Shown here piece after piece: positions 51,568 to 60,566 of a DNA stretch of 64,000 nt (positions within the stretch are counted from its first letter, which is position 1; the number at the start of each line of letters is the position of its first letter). The notes under the pieces are model-generated. The model was not told the DNA's origin. It ran no database searches and worked only from the letters and a program-made list of their open reading frames with translations. The position numbers and the translations under genes are program-made. The DNA is from Bacteroidota bacterium (lineage in GTDB: Bacteria; Bacteroidota; Bacteroidia; Flavobacteriales; Weeksellaceae): NCBI GenBank assembly GCA_023458415.1, contig JAEWZO010000050.1, forward strand, positions 1 through 64,000. The letters run 5' to 3'.

Positions 51568-52734
51568 ATGAAAAAATACATTCTACTTCTTGTCTCGATG
51601 CTGCTTGTGATGGCATGCAAGAAAGATTCAGTTGATGCAAGCTCAACCATCGCAATGCAGTCAAGCATAAATGATATGACTTCGAGTCTACCGACCATTC
51701 AGCAAATAAAATTCAACGAAGCTTTATACATCCTGAAAACATTCGGAGTAGAAGCTGAAGGAGATCAGAATGAACTTCATGCATTGGGCAAACTAATCAA
51801 CGGTAAAAAAGTACCTGAAATTTTAGCACTTGCAGACCAAACCGCGCAACAACACGGTATCGAGTGGACAAGTACCGGACCACCATCTTTAGGCGAAATG
51901 AATATTTTTGGTGAAACTGAAGCTAAAGAATCTGACCCGAATGATATTACAGCGAACTCACTTTCAATCCTGACAAAAGTTTCAGCAGGAGACAGTATAC
52001 TCGGTCCAAAAGCCCTTCTTATTACACCAAGACTGGTTGATGCAACCGGAAATCCTATTGAGTTTTCAGGTGCAGGTTTGGAAACTACGATGGAAGTTTT
52101 CAGCAACGGCGTTCGATTGCTAAGCTCTAAAAACATGATGACCGATAATAACTTTCATGGTTTTAATTTAAGGTTCGCATCGCTGCCTTCTCAGAAAGTT
52201 ACCGATAATAAAATCGACATCACAGTTTCGGTCAAAACTACCGATAAAACCTATAAAATGTCTAAAATCGGTGTTGATGTAAATCCGAAAGCCTTACTGA
52301 TGCCTGCAGGAGATCCTGCCCAAAATCCGTCCAATGTTGTGGTTCCGCCAGACGATTCAACTCCGTTTCCACCAATTGAAGATCCTGCAGTACCTTCAAC
52401 TTCAACTCCTGCAGCTTCCGGAGATCCAAAAACAAGTGTTACCCGCTTCCTGAATAATTTAGGCTCACAAAATCTGCGTGGTGCTTACAATTCTTCACAA
52501 AATCCACAGTGGGGATCATATGAAACATTTTCCAATCCAACCTCCGGCTTTGGTGGTGTGAAAAGTATTAATGTGAAAAATATTGCGACAGGAACTACCG
52601 GAGCAAATTCGTCTACGGTAAATGCAACTTACGATGTAACCGATAAAGAAGGCAGAACGACCGCTTTGAATGTCACTTTCGGCTTGAAAAATGTGAACGG
52701 CGAATGGAAAATTTCAAGCTATAAAGTAAACTGA
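51568..52734 (+). CDS. Lipoprotein with C-terminal NTF2-like domain, function unknown
   Basis: A 388-residue lipoprotein (MKKYILLLVSMLLVMAC, lipidated Cys17). The N-terminal part (20-250) is a unique domain of alternating strands and helices ending NPKALLMPAGDP. A Pro/Ser-rich linker (about 255-295, PPDDSTPFPPIEDPAVPSTSTP) leads to a C-terminal domain of about 90 residues (SVTRFLNNLGSQNLRGAYNSSQNPQWGSYETFSNP and a final VTFGLKNVNGEWKISSYKVN) that looks like an NTF2-like or DUF4878-type fold, often ligand binding. I recognise no specific homologue. It ends 1 base before apt, so the two are cotranscribed. Confidence 0.75.
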   Translation: MKKYILLLVSMLLVMACKKDSVDASSTIAMQSSINDMTSSLPTIQQIKFNEALYILKTFGVEAEGDQNELHALGKLINGKKVPEILALADQTAQQHGIEWTSTGPPSLGEMNIFGETEAKESDPNDITANSLSILTKVSAGDSILGPKALLITPRLVDATGNPIEFSGAGLETTMEVFSNGVRLLSSKNMMTDNNFHGFNLRFASLPSQKVTDNKIDITVSVKTTDKTYKMSKIGVDVNPKALLMPAGDPAQNPSNVVVPPDDSTPFPPIEDPAVPSTSTPAASGDPKTSVTRFLNNLGSQNLRGAYNSSQNPQWGSYETFSNPTSGFGGVKSINVKNIATGTTGANSSTVNATYDVTDKEGRTTALNVTFGLKNVNGEWKISSYKVN

Positions 52735-52735
52735 T

Positions 52736-53272
52736 ATGGAGAACAAAAATCTCGTAACCCGCCTCAATGAAACCATAGAGAATATTCCGGATTTTCCGGT
52801 TCTGGGAATTCAGTTCAAGGATATCTCAACAATTTTTCTGGATCCGAAACTGTATGAAGACGTGATTGAGGATCTTGCCAATTTCAGTCGTGGAAAAATT
52901 GATGCAGTGTGCGGAATAGAAAGCCGCGGTTATCTTTTCGGAATTGCCATTGCAGTAAAACTTGAAGTTCCTTTCATTCTCATCCGTAAGAAAGGGAAAC
53001 TTCCTCCACCTTTTGTTTCAGAAAAATATGATCTTGAATACGGTTCTGCTGAAATTGAAATGAGAGAAGGACAACTGAAACCCGGACAACGCGTTCTGAT
53101 TCACGATGATTTACTGGCAACAGGAGGCACTACCGAAGCAGCTGCAAGACTTGTCGAAAAACAGGGCGGAATTGTATCTCAATTCAGTTTTCTTATCGGA
53201 CTGAAGGATCTCAACGGAAAAGACCGCCTGAAAAAATTCAATGCAGAAATCCACGAAATACTGTATTATTAA
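52736..53272 (+). CDS. apt: Adenine phosphoribosyltransferase
   Basis: Purine-salvage enzyme converting adenine and PRPP to AMP. The 178-residue protein has the N-terminal DFPVLGIQFKDISTIFLDP, the catalytic loop in CGIESRGYLFG, IRKKGKLPPP and the PRPP-binding motif VLIHDDLLATGGTTEAAARLV. It is the usual length. It follows the lipoprotein gene by one base (stop TGA, then ATG after a T), with no sign of its own promoter. Confidence 0.96.
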   Translation: MENKNLVTRLNETIENIPDFPVLGIQFKDISTIFLDPKLYEDVIEDLANFSRGKIDAVCGIESRGYLFGIAIAVKLEVPFILIRKKGKLPPPFVSEKYDLEYGSAEIEMREGQLKPGQRVLIHDDLLATGGTTEAAARLVEKQGGIVSQFSFLIGLKDLNGKDRLKKFNAEIHEILYY

Positions 53273-53297
53273 AAATAATCCCGAAGCAAAAAGAAAT

Positions 53298-53328
53298 TTT
53301 GTATATCCCTCAGAAACAATTAAATTTG
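53298..53328 (+). promoter_or_regulatory. Promoter of the TPR-ribH unit
   Basis: TTTG (53298-53301), exactly 19 bases, then TAAATTTG (53321-53328), a perfect Bacteroidota promoter. The leader before the ATG at 53350 is about 15 bases. Confidence 0.78.
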
Positions 53329-53349
53329 CACTTCTATTTTTAAAGAATT

Positions 53350-54057
53350 ATGGCAAAAAATAAACTGACCAAAAAACAGGAACTGGAAGGAAAAGAAACC
53401 GTTGAAGTTTTCAAGGATCTTGACCGCAGTGCGCTGGATACTGAACGTTTTATCGAAAAACACGCAAAAACTATTGCTATCGTTTTCGGAGCAATTATTT
53501 TGGCAATTATCGGTTTCTTTGCGTACCAACAGTTTTATGTGGTGCCGAAAAACCAGGAAGCTACCATGAGCTACCTTTCTGCACAGAAAAACCTTTCTGA
53601 AGGCAACGACGAACTTGCTTTGGGAGGAAAAAATGCTGCAAATCCTGGATTCTTAGGAACTCACAAAGATTTTTCAGGAACAAAGGTTGGGAAACTTTCT
53701 GCATACAACGCAGGACTTCTGAAATTTAAAGAAGGTAAATTCCAGGAAGCTTATGATTTGTTGGATCAATTCTCTTCCGATAACAAAGTTCTTATGGCGC
53801 TGAAATATGGTGCAATGGCCGACAGCAAAGCCAACCTTAACAAAGCTGATGAAGCACTTTCCCTTTTGGATAAAGCAGCAAAAGCTTCCGACGATCCTTA
53901 CACGATTTATTACTTCACCAAGAAAGCTGGAATTTTAGCTCTTGGGCTGAAGAAAAATGCGGAAGCAAAAAAATACTTTGCGACCATCGACGAAAAATAT
54001 CAGGATTACGACAACGGTATGTCGGATGCTTATATCGAAATGACTAAATACTATTAA
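53350..54057 (+). CDS. Single-pass membrane protein with TPR-like periplasmic domain (YfgM-like)
   Basis: A 235-residue bitopic protein. A cytosolic basic/acidic N-terminus (residues 1-39) precedes one transmembrane helix (about 40-60, KTIAIVFGAIILAIIGFFAYQQF), followed by helical repeats of TPR type (GKLSAYNAGLLKFKEGKFQEAYDLL, ALKYGAMADSKANLNKADEALSLLDKAA, YYFTKKAGILALGLKKNAEAKKYFATI). YfgM-like proteins associate with periplasmic folding helpers in other bacteria, but the role here is inferred. Its stop is 2 bases before ribH, a link conserved in many flavobacteria. Confidence 0.82.
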   Translation: MAKNKLTKKQELEGKETVEVFKDLDRSALDTERFIEKHAKTIAIVFGAIILAIIGFFAYQQFYVVPKNQEATMSYLSAQKNLSEGNDELALGGKNAANPGFLGTHKDFSGTKVGKLSAYNAGLLKFKEGKFQEAYDLLDQFSSDNKVLMALKYGAMADSKANLNKADEALSLLDKAAKASDDPYTIYYFTKKAGILALGLKKNAEAKKYFATIDEKYQDYDNGMSDAYIEMTKYY

Positions 54058-54059
54058 AA

Positions 54060-54569
54060 ATGGCAACGGTAAATCTTTCAGATTATAAGCCGCTACAGAT
54101 AAATAATGCTGATTCTTTTAGAATCGGCATTGTTGTTTCTGAGTGGAACGATTTTGTAACCTATAACCTTCGCGACGCCGCACTGGAAATTCTTGAAAAA
54201 GAAGGAGTGAAAAACGAAAACATCACTGTCTACAAAGTTCCAGGGGCTTTCGAACTGAATTACGCCTCAATGCAACTTTGTAAAGAGAGAAGATTTGATG
54301 CAGTAATATCCATAGGTTGCGTAATTCGCGGAGAAACTCCACATTTCGATTATGTATGTTCTGCGGTTGCTCAGGGAATTAAAGACTGTAATATCCTCAC
54401 CGATACTCCAACAATTTTCTGCGTACTTACAGATGACACTAAAGAGCAATCAATTGCAAGAAGTGGCGGAAATCTTGGTAACAAAGGTGTAGAAGCTGCA
54501 GTTACAGCACTTCAGATGATTGATTTTAAGAAAAATCTTTCCGGAAAGAAAAACGATATTGGTTTCTGA
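54060..54569 (+). CDS. ribH: 6,7-dimethyl-8-ribityllumazine synthase
   Basis: Penultimate enzyme of riboflavin synthesis, condensing an aminouracil with dihydroxybutanone phosphate. The 169-residue protein has FRIGIVVSEWNDFVTYNLRDAAL, the phosphate-binding VPGAFELNYA, SIGCVIRGETPHFDYVC, PTIFCVLTDDTKEQSIARSGG and KGVEAAVTALQM, a complete set of the lumazine synthase motifs. It forms icosahedral or pentameric assemblies in other species. It is translationally close to the TPR gene (2 bases). Confidence 0.96.
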   Translation: MATVNLSDYKPLQINNADSFRIGIVVSEWNDFVTYNLRDAALEILEKEGVKNENITVYKVPGAFELNYASMQLCKERRFDAVISIGCVIRGETPHFDYVCSAVAQGIKDCNILTDTPTIFCVLTDDTKEQSIARSGGNLGNKGVEAAVTALQMIDFKKNLSGKKNDIGF

Positions 54570-54633
54570 CTCATTAGGGAATAAAATTTGTTTCTAATTT
54601 TTTCGTAATTTTAAAACACGATAAACAATAACT

Positions 54634-55488
54634 ATGAAATGGACAAATGACCGAAGCGGTAATGTAGACGACAGACGCGGACGCGGTGGTGGCGGCGGAT
54701 TACTCGTAGGTGGCGGTTTAGGAACCCTGATTATTGCAGCAATTGTATTTTTCCTTGGCGGCGATCCTTCCGCAATACTTTCTTCCGGAATGTCAAGTGG
54801 TGCACAAACCGAGCAGCGTGATTTAACAGCCGATGAACTTAAAGTTCGGGAGTTTGTACAAATGGTTACTTACGAAAACGAAGAGTCTTGGGCGAAAATT
54901 TTCCAGGAAAACGGAATGACTTACAGACCTGCAAAAGTCGTAATGTTCGAAAACGTAACACAGTCTGCGTGCGGTACTGCACAGGCGGCAATGGGTCCGT
55001 TTTACTGTCCTGCTGACGAAGCCGTTTATATGGACATGAGTTTCTTTCGCGAGCTTCAGCAAAGATTCGGCGCACAGGTTACCGAGTTTTCTGTAGCTTA
55101 TGTAATGGCGCATGAAATGGGACATCACGTACAGAATCTTTTGGGAACACTACAAAAAACAGAACAGATCAGAAGAAGCGGCCGATATTCGGAAGCAGAT
55201 CTTAACAGAGTTTCTGTGGCCACAGAACTTCAGGCAGATTTTTATGCCGGACTTTGGGCTCGTTACACCAATAACCGCGAAAACATCCTGGAACCGGGAG
55301 ATTTGGAAGCTGCTATTTCCGCAGCTGAAGCTGTAGGCGATGATAATATTCAAAGACGTTCACAGGGTTATGTAAATCAGGAAAGCTTCACACACGGTTC
55401 TTCGGCGCAAAGAAAAGAATGGTTTATGAAAGGTTACAACACAGGAGATATCAGACAGGGCGACACCTTTAACTCGCTTCTCAGATAA
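54634..55488 (+). CDS. Neutral zinc metallopeptidase of the YpfJ/KPN_02809 family
   Basis: A 284-residue membrane-anchored predicted zinc protease. The cytosolic start (MKWTNDRSGNVDDRRGRGGGGG) and transmembrane segment (LGTLIIAAIVFFLGG, about 29-45) precede a periplasmic domain with the zinc motif His160-Glu-Met-Gly-His164-His (MAHEMGHHVQN) and a likely third ligand Glu in VATELQADFYAGLWA. The phrase CGTAQAAMGPFYCPADEAVYMDMSFF is highly conserved in this family. No physiological substrate is known to me. A hairpin ends the transcript at 55511. Confidence 0.88.
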   Translation: MKWTNDRSGNVDDRRGRGGGGGLLVGGGLGTLIIAAIVFFLGGDPSAILSSGMSSGAQTEQRDLTADELKVREFVQMVTYENEESWAKIFQENGMTYRPAKVVMFENVTQSACGTAQAAMGPFYCPADEAVYMDMSFFRELQQRFGAQVTEFSVAYVMAHEMGHHVQNLLGTLQKTEQIRRSGRYSEADLNRVSVATELQADFYAGLWARYTNNRENILEPGDLEAAISAAEAVGDDNIQRRSQGYVNQESFTHGSSAQRKEWFMKGYNTGDIRQGDTFNSLLR

Positions 55489-55510
55489 TTCCTGCAGAGA
55501 ATAATTTTTG

Positions 55511-55538
55511 AATCCACATCCTTTGATGTGGATTTTTA
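55511..55538 (+). terminator. Terminator of the metallopeptidase gene
   Basis: Arms AATCCACATC (55511-55520) and GATGTGGATT (55525-55534) with loop CTTT, followed by T to 55537. Confidence 0.9.
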
Positions 55539-55568
55539 TTTTACTTAACTTTAAAAGAAATTCTAAAA

Positions 55569-56093
55569 ATGAGTCTTTATTTTGTCGCCATCGAACCACA
55601 ACCTGAACTGAGCGCTGAAATCCGGCTTATTCAGAAAGACTTCGCAGAGCGCTTCAACTCAAAGAAAGCATTGAGAAACTTTCCACACATTACGATTATT
55701 CCGCCTTTTAAATTTGATGAGGACAATGAAAGTGAGGTAACCGGAAAATTCCTAAAAATTGATTTAGCAACGAGTAAGTTTACCATACAGTTGAAAGGTT
55801 TTTCAACATTTCACAATCCTCGAAACCCTGTAATCTTTATTAAACCGGAAGTTTCTGCAGAACTTCAAGAATTGCACAACACTATGACGAAAGCAATGCC
55901 TTTTAATTATATTGAGAATTTCAATCCGCACATTACCGTCGCTTATCGTGATCTTACTTCTGAAAACTTTGAAAAAGCTTGGCCAGAATATAACGGAAAA
56001 AATTTTGAAAGAATATTTGAAGCAGATGAAGTACGGCTGTACAAACATTTTGACCAGAAATGGAATCTTTTGGCGACCAGAAAATTACTTTAA
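55569..56093 (+). CDS. 2H phosphoesterase superfamily protein (2'-5' RNA ligase-like)
   Basis: A 174-residue cytosolic protein with the paired HxT/S motifs of the 2H superfamily: HITIIPPF near residue 39 and HITVAY near residue 121. It is of the LigT/YjcG type that acts on 2'-5' or cyclic phosphate ends of RNA. The phrase FSTFHNPRNPVIFIKP is consistent with the family. The exact reaction is not readable from sequence. It starts 80 bases after the metallopeptidase gene and its last 9 bases overlap the convergent methyltransferase gene. Confidence 0.85.
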   Translation: MSLYFVAIEPQPELSAEIRLIQKDFAERFNSKKALRNFPHITIIPPFKFDEDNESEVTGKFLKIDLATSKFTIQLKGFSTFHNPRNPVIFIKPEVSAELQELHNTMTKAMPFNYIENFNPHITVAYRDLTSENFEKAWPEYNGKNFERIFEADEVRLYKHFDQKWNLLATRKLL

Positions 56094-56615
56094 AGCCTTA
56101 AAAAACTCCCACATCGCAATTCCTCCACAAACGGAAACATTCAGTGAATGTTTCGTACCCAATTGAGGAATTTCCAGGAAAGCGTCGTAAATTGGCATCG
56201 CTTCATCAGTTAAACCGTCCACTTCATTTCCCAATACCATCGCATATTTTCCGGTTTTTTCCAGTTTGAAATCTTCAATATTCTGGCTCGTTGTCGTCTG
56301 TTCAATTCCAATAATCTGAAATCCTTCATTTCTTAGATTCTGCAGTGTCGAAGAGATATCTTTTTCATAGCTCCACTCCACACTTTCGGTGGCGCCCAAA
56401 GCGGCTTTGTGAATTTCGCGATGCGGCGGAACAGGCGTAATTCCGCAGAGCACAATTTTTTCAACAATAAAAGCATCTGCTGTTCTGAATACTGCGCCCA
56501 CGTTGTGCATACTTCGCACATTATCCAACACCACAACCAATGCGATTTTTTCAGTTTGCTTAAAGGTTTCAACATCAATTCTGCCGAGTTCTTCCAGTTT
56601 CAGTTTCTTCGTCAT
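56085..56615 (-). CDS. SpoU/TrmH family RNA 2'-O-methyltransferase
   Basis: Knotted SPOUT-class methyltransferase, 176 residues, acting on ribose of tRNA or rRNA. All three motifs are visible: motif 1 NVGAVFRTADAF, motif 2 MVLGNEVDGL and motif 3 SLNVSVCGGIAMWEF. There is no N-terminal substrate-binding domain, so the target is not predictable. It overlaps the plus-strand gene by nine bases (TTACTTTAA at 56085-56093 carries both stops). It lies 1 base before the end of the bestrophin-like gene on the same strand. Confidence 0.92.
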   Translation of the reverse strand: MTKKLKLEELGRIDVETFKQTEKIALVVVLDNVRSMHNVGAVFRTADAFIVEKIVLCGITPVPPHREIHKAALGATESVEWSYEKDISSTLQNLRNEGFQIIGIEQTTTSQNIEDFKLEKTGKYAMVLGNEVDGLTDEAMPIYDAFLEIPQLGTKHSLNVSVCGGIAMWEFFKALK

Positions 56616-56616
56616 T

Positions 56617-57498
56617 TCAGTTTCCGTTAAAAATAAAATCTATGTTTTTTTCAATATTCTGCGATAGTTTTTCTGTAGGCAAATCGTTTTCATCGTTGTT
56701 GAAAGGATCTTCAATTTCTTCGGCAATAACCTCAAGACTCATCAGTACATAAAAAATAAAAACCGTAAGTGGAATCATCATCCAACCAATGCTCACTACA
56801 TACGCAATTGGCAACATCAGAACATAAAAAATAATAAATTTCTTTACAAATGATGAGTACGAAAAAGGAATTGGTGTGTTTTTGATTCTTTCACAACCTC
56901 CACAAACATCCATAAATCCGGTTAACTGTGTATCCATATAAATGAGCTGTTCGCCGCTGATTTTTCCTTGGGAATGAAGCTCGTTTACTTTCTTCATCAT
57001 CAGATGAGTAATTTCCAGGGGACCGTGATGAGTAATATTTTTCTCCAGGTTTGAATAATCACTATCCAGTGCCATTTTTGTCGATTCTTCGGTTAAATGT
57101 CGGCTTAGTGCGTGAGGAAAAAAGGAAAGGTATTCTCTGAAAAAAATTCTGTTCTGCGTATCTTCTTTTGGCAAAACTGTATTAATTTTTAAAGCAAAGT
57201 TCCGCGAATCGTTAACAAGTTTGCCCCAAAGTTTTCTTGCTTCCCACCAACGGTCATACGCAGTATTAGTTCTGAAAACAAGTAACAAGGAAAGTACAAA
57301 ACCAAGCAAAGTGTTGAAAAGACCAAGGTTCTTAATAACGGAACGTTCCGTAAGTTTCAAGTATTCAATCTCCAGGTAATAAACTCCGTACGAATACACC
57401 GCCATTCCGAGCATCGACCAGCCCAAAACTTTCAGTGTATCACTCTGATGAAGACTGAAAAGTATTTTTACGAAATTCTTTGTGTTATAATAGCGCAT
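56617..57498 (-). CDS. Bestrophin-like anion channel (UPF0187)
   Basis: A 293-residue membrane protein of the bestrophin/YneE family, whose bacterial members are pentameric ion channels. The frame begins at 57534, but I start at the ATG 57498 (MRYYNTKNFVKILFSLHQSD) because family members start just before this segment and a -7 box lies between the two ATGs. Landmarks are LLGFVLSLLLVFRTNTAYDRWWEARKLWG, the region NSRNFALKINT-like (RNFALKI), CGGCERIKNTPIPFSY, and the C-terminal MSLEVIAEEIEDPFNNDENDLP with conserved acidic gating residues. Confidence 0.86.
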   Translation of the reverse strand: MRYYNTKNFVKILFSLHQSDTLKVLGWSMLGMAVYSYGVYYLEIEYLKLTERSVIKNLGLFNTLLGFVLSLLLVFRTNTAYDRWWEARKLWGKLVNDSRNFALKINTVLPKEDTQNRIFFREYLSFFPHALSRHLTEESTKMALDSDYSNLEKNITHHGPLEITHLMMKKVNELHSQGKISGEQLIYMDTQLTGFMDVCGGCERIKNTPIPFSYSSFVKKFIIFYVLMLPIAYVVSIGWMMIPLTVFIFYVLMSLEVIAEEIEDPFNNDENDLPTEKLSQNIEKNIDFIFNGN

Positions 57499-57515
57499 TG
57501 TTGCCGGAATTTGTG

Positions 57516-57523
57516 CAAAAATA
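57516..57523 (-). promoter_or_regulatory. Candidate -7 box of the bestrophin-like gene
   Basis: The minus strand reads TATTTTTG, a full match to TAnnTTTG, 17 bases upstream of the ATG at 57498. No good -33 element is visible. Confidence 0.35.
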
Positions 57524-57590
57524 AGCATTTGCAAAGTTTTTAGCCTCGTTCATTATTTGTATTTTTACCCTCCGAATTCAGTTTGATAAT

Positions 57591-60176
57591 ATGGCAAAGC
57601 CAAAGAAAGAAACTCCTTTAATGACGCAGTACAACAGCATCAAGGCGAAATATCCCGATGCGCTGCTACTGTTCAGAGTGGGAGATTTTTACGAAACTTT
57701 CGGAACCGATGCCATCAAAGCTTCCCAGGTTCTGGGAATTGTTCTTACCAAAAGGAACAATGGCGATTCTCATATCGAATTGGCAGGATTTCCGCACCAT
57801 TCCATCGATTCTTATTTGCCAAAACTGGTGAGAGCCGGGCTTCGCGTGGCCATTTGCGACCAGCTGGAAGACCCCAAGACTGTAAAAGGCATTGTTAAAC
57901 GCGGTGTTACTGAGCTGGTTACGCCTGGAGTTACGTTCAACGATCAGGTTCTGAATTCCAAGAAAAACAACTTCCTTTTATCGGTTCATAAAGAGAAAGA
58001 AAAGTATGGACTTGCTTTGGTGGATATTTCGACCGGCGAGTTTCTCGTCTCTGAGGGTAATTTGGAAAAACTGCTGCATATTGTTCATACGTTTGATCCG
58101 AGCGAAATTATTTATCAGCGCACCAAAGAACTTCCTGCCCAGCTGAAAAACCGGAATTCCTTCAAACTGGAAGACTGGGCTTATCAGCATAAATATGCAG
58201 TGGAAAAACTCACCAGTCATTTCAAAACCAGCTCATTAAAAGGTTTCGGTGTGGAAGATCTGGAACTGGGAATTACTGCTGCAGGAGCTATTTTTGCCTA
58301 TTTGGTTGAAGATACGCACCATGATTTGCTGACTCACATCACAAAAATCCAGAGAATTCCACAGGACGATTACCTGATGATGGACCAGTTCACGCTGCGC
58401 AACCTGGAAATCGTGTATCCATCGAATAAAGAAGGAAAAAGCCTGCTTGATATTATTGATAAATCAACCACTCCGATGGGCGGAAGACTGTTGCGAAGAA
58501 GAATCATTCTGCCACTGAAGCATGTGGATGAAATCAACCGAAGACTTTCTCTGATAGAATTTTTCAACGATGAAGATTTTCTGAAATTTGAAATTCAAGG
58601 TCTGCTGAAATCCATTTCAGATTTAGATCGGTTGATGGGAAAACTTGCATCCGAAAAAATTACGCCTAAAGAATTAGGGTACTTACGGCAAAGCCTGATT
58701 TCCATTAAAGAAATCAAAGAAAAACTAAAACCTCATCACGACTTTCTGGCTTGGCTGGAACCTTTAAATGATCTTTCCGAACTTATTGAATATCTGAATT
58801 CGCATCTGAACGACGAACTTCCGGTTAATCTTGCCAAAGGAAATGTGATCCGCGAAGGCGTAAGCGAAGAACTCGACAGATTGCGTAATCTTCAGAGCAA
58901 AGGCAAAGGTTTTTTGGATGAAATGTGCAACCGCGAGGTGGAACGCACTGGAATTTCGTCCCTGAAAATCGATTTTAACAATGTTTTCGGATATTATATT
59001 GAAGTTCGCAATACGCATAAAGACAAGGTTCCCGATGAATGGATTCGGAAACAGACGTTGGTAAACGCCGAACGCTACATCACTGAAGAACTTAAGGAAT
59101 ACGAAACCCAAATCCTGGGCGCAGAAGAAAAAATTTCTGTTCTGGAACATCAACTTTACCGAAAAGTCTGCGAAAATGTGATGAATTATATCGATCAGAT
59201 ACAGGAAAATTCAAACATTATTGCGCAGCTTGACGTTGCTGTCGGATTAAGCGAACTTGCTGTTTCTGAGAGTTATACAAAGCCAATTCTCAACGACACT
59301 TACGCCATCGATTTAAAGGAAGCACGTCACCCGATTATTGAAAACGCACTTCCATTGGGCGAAAAATATATTCCGAACGATATTTATCTGGATAAAGATT
59401 CGCAGCAGATTATCATGGTGACCGGACCGAATATGGCGGGTAAATCAGCGATTCTCCGTCAGACAGCATTGGTTTGCCTACTGGCTCAAATCGGAAGTTT
59501 TGTTCCGGCTAAACACGCTGAAATCGGGATCCTGGACAAAATTTTCACACGGGTTGGAGCAACAGACAATATTTCCGCCGGTGAATCCACCTTCATGGTC
59601 GAGATGAATGAGGCCGCAAACATCCTTAATAATATTTCAGATCGAAGTTTAATTCTGCTCGATGAAATTGGCCGCGGAACTTCAACCTACGACGGCGTTT
59701 CCATTGCGTGGGCAATTGCAGAATATCTTCACCAACACCCGACGCAGGCGAAGACTTTGTTCGCAACACATTATCATGAACTGAATGAAATGACGCTGAA
59801 CTTTGAGAGAATCAAGAACTTCCATGTTACTATTCAGGAAAATAAGGGAAACATCATCTTTTTGAGAAAACTGGTTCAGGGCGGCAGCGAACACAGTTTC
59901 GGAATTCACGTGGCAAAACTCGCCGGAATGCCTTCAAAAGTGGTAAACCGCGCCAACGAAATTCTGAAAACACTTGAGGAAAGCCGTACACAAGGCAGTT
60001 CTAAAGAGAAAATCAAAAAAGTAACCGAAGAAAATCTTCAGCTTTCCTTCTTTCAGTTAGACGATCCTGTGCTGGAAAATATCCGTGAAGAACTCACGAA
60101 AATCGACATCAACACCCTCACTCCTATTGAAGCGTTGATGAAACTGAATGCGATTAAGAAGATGATTGGGAAATAA
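57591..60176 (+). CDS. mutS: DNA mismatch repair protein MutS
   Basis: Mismatch-recognition ATPase, 861 residues. It has the N-terminal mismatch-wedge motif F33-Y-E35 (GDFYETFG), the connector and lever domains, the clamp, and an ABC-type ATPase domain with Walker A TGPNMAGKS (611-619), STFMVEMNEAANI, LLDEIGRGTSTYDG and FATHYHEL. A MutS1-type C-terminal dimerisation tail is present. The stop codon is directly followed by the stop of the convergent TonB-domain gene, with no spacer or terminator. Confidence 0.98.
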   Translation: MAKPKKETPLMTQYNSIKAKYPDALLLFRVGDFYETFGTDAIKASQVLGIVLTKRNNGDSHIELAGFPHHSIDSYLPKLVRAGLRVAICDQLEDPKTVKGIVKRGVTELVTPGVTFNDQVLNSKKNNFLLSVHKEKEKYGLALVDISTGEFLVSEGNLEKLLHIVHTFDPSEIIYQRTKELPAQLKNRNSFKLEDWAYQHKYAVEKLTSHFKTSSLKGFGVEDLELGITAAGAIFAYLVEDTHHDLLTHITKIQRIPQDDYLMMDQFTLRNLEIVYPSNKEGKSLLDIIDKSTTPMGGRLLRRRIILPLKHVDEINRRLSLIEFFNDEDFLKFEIQGLLKSISDLDRLMGKLASEKITPKELGYLRQSLISIKEIKEKLKPHHDFLAWLEPLNDLSELIEYLNSHLNDELPVNLAKGNVIREGVSEELDRLRNLQSKGKGFLDEMCNREVERTGISSLKIDFNNVFGYYIEVRNTHKDKVPDEWIRKQTLVNAERYITEELKEYETQILGAEEKISVLEHQLYRKVCENVMNYIDQIQENSNIIAQLDVAVGLSELAVSESYTKPILNDTYAIDLKEARHPIIENALPLGEKYIPNDIYLDKDSQQIIMVTGPNMAGKSAILRQTALVCLLAQIGSFVPAKHAEIGILDKIFTRVGATDNISAGESTFMVEMNEAANILNNISDRSLILLDEIGRGTSTYDGVSIAWAIAEYLHQHPTQAKTLFATHYHELNEMTLNFERIKNFHVTIQENKGNIIFLRKLVQGGSEHSFGIHVAKLAGMPSKVVNRANEILKTLEESRTQGSSKEKIKKVTEENLQLSFFQLDDPVLENIREELTKIDINTLTPIEALMKLNAIKKMIGK

Positions 60177-60566
60177 TCAGAGGTCAAGATTCAGCGGTAC
60201 GCGAAAAAGGTAACGTACCTTCTGACCGTTGATTGTTGCCGGTTTCCAAGGTGTTTTTATAAAAGAAACTGCACGAATTGCTTCACGGTTGAAACTTTCG
60301 TTATCGCCTTGCGCTTTAATGTCAGTCAGTGTTCCGTCGCGATCAACAGTGAACCACAACATACTGGATTGCCGACCTTTACCTTTTACTTTTTTCTCTC
60401 TGAAATTTTCTGCAATTTTTTGTCTGAAAAAATTTAAGCCACCCGGAAAATCTGCAATTGACTCGTTTTCAATTGATTCATTGACAGCTAAGGAATCATT
60501 GTTGGTTTGAGCAAAAACCGTAACTCCCGTGAGAAGAATAAAAAGAAAAAAGATTTTTCTCATCAT
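60177..60566 (-). CDS. Secreted protein with TonB C-terminal domain
   Basis: A 129-residue protein with a Sec signal (RKIFFLFILLTGVTVFAQ) in place of the usual TonB anchor. The C-terminal domain is TonB-like: FPGGLNFFRQKIAENF, SSMLWFTVDRDGTLTDIKAQGDNESFNREAIRAV and KTPWKPATINGQKVRYLFRVPL, the WKPA motif being typical. It lacks the proline-rich spacer, so it is not a standard energy transducer. Its start overlaps the stop of the lipoprotein gene by one base (TAATG), indicating coupling. It abuts the mutS stop. Confidence 0.82.
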   Translation of the reverse strand: MMRKIFFLFILLTGVTVFAQTNNDSLAVNESIENESIADFPGGLNFFRQKIAENFREKKVKGKGRQSSMLWFTVDRDGTLTDIKAQGDNESFNREAIRAVSFIKTPWKPATINGQKVRYLFRVPLNLDL

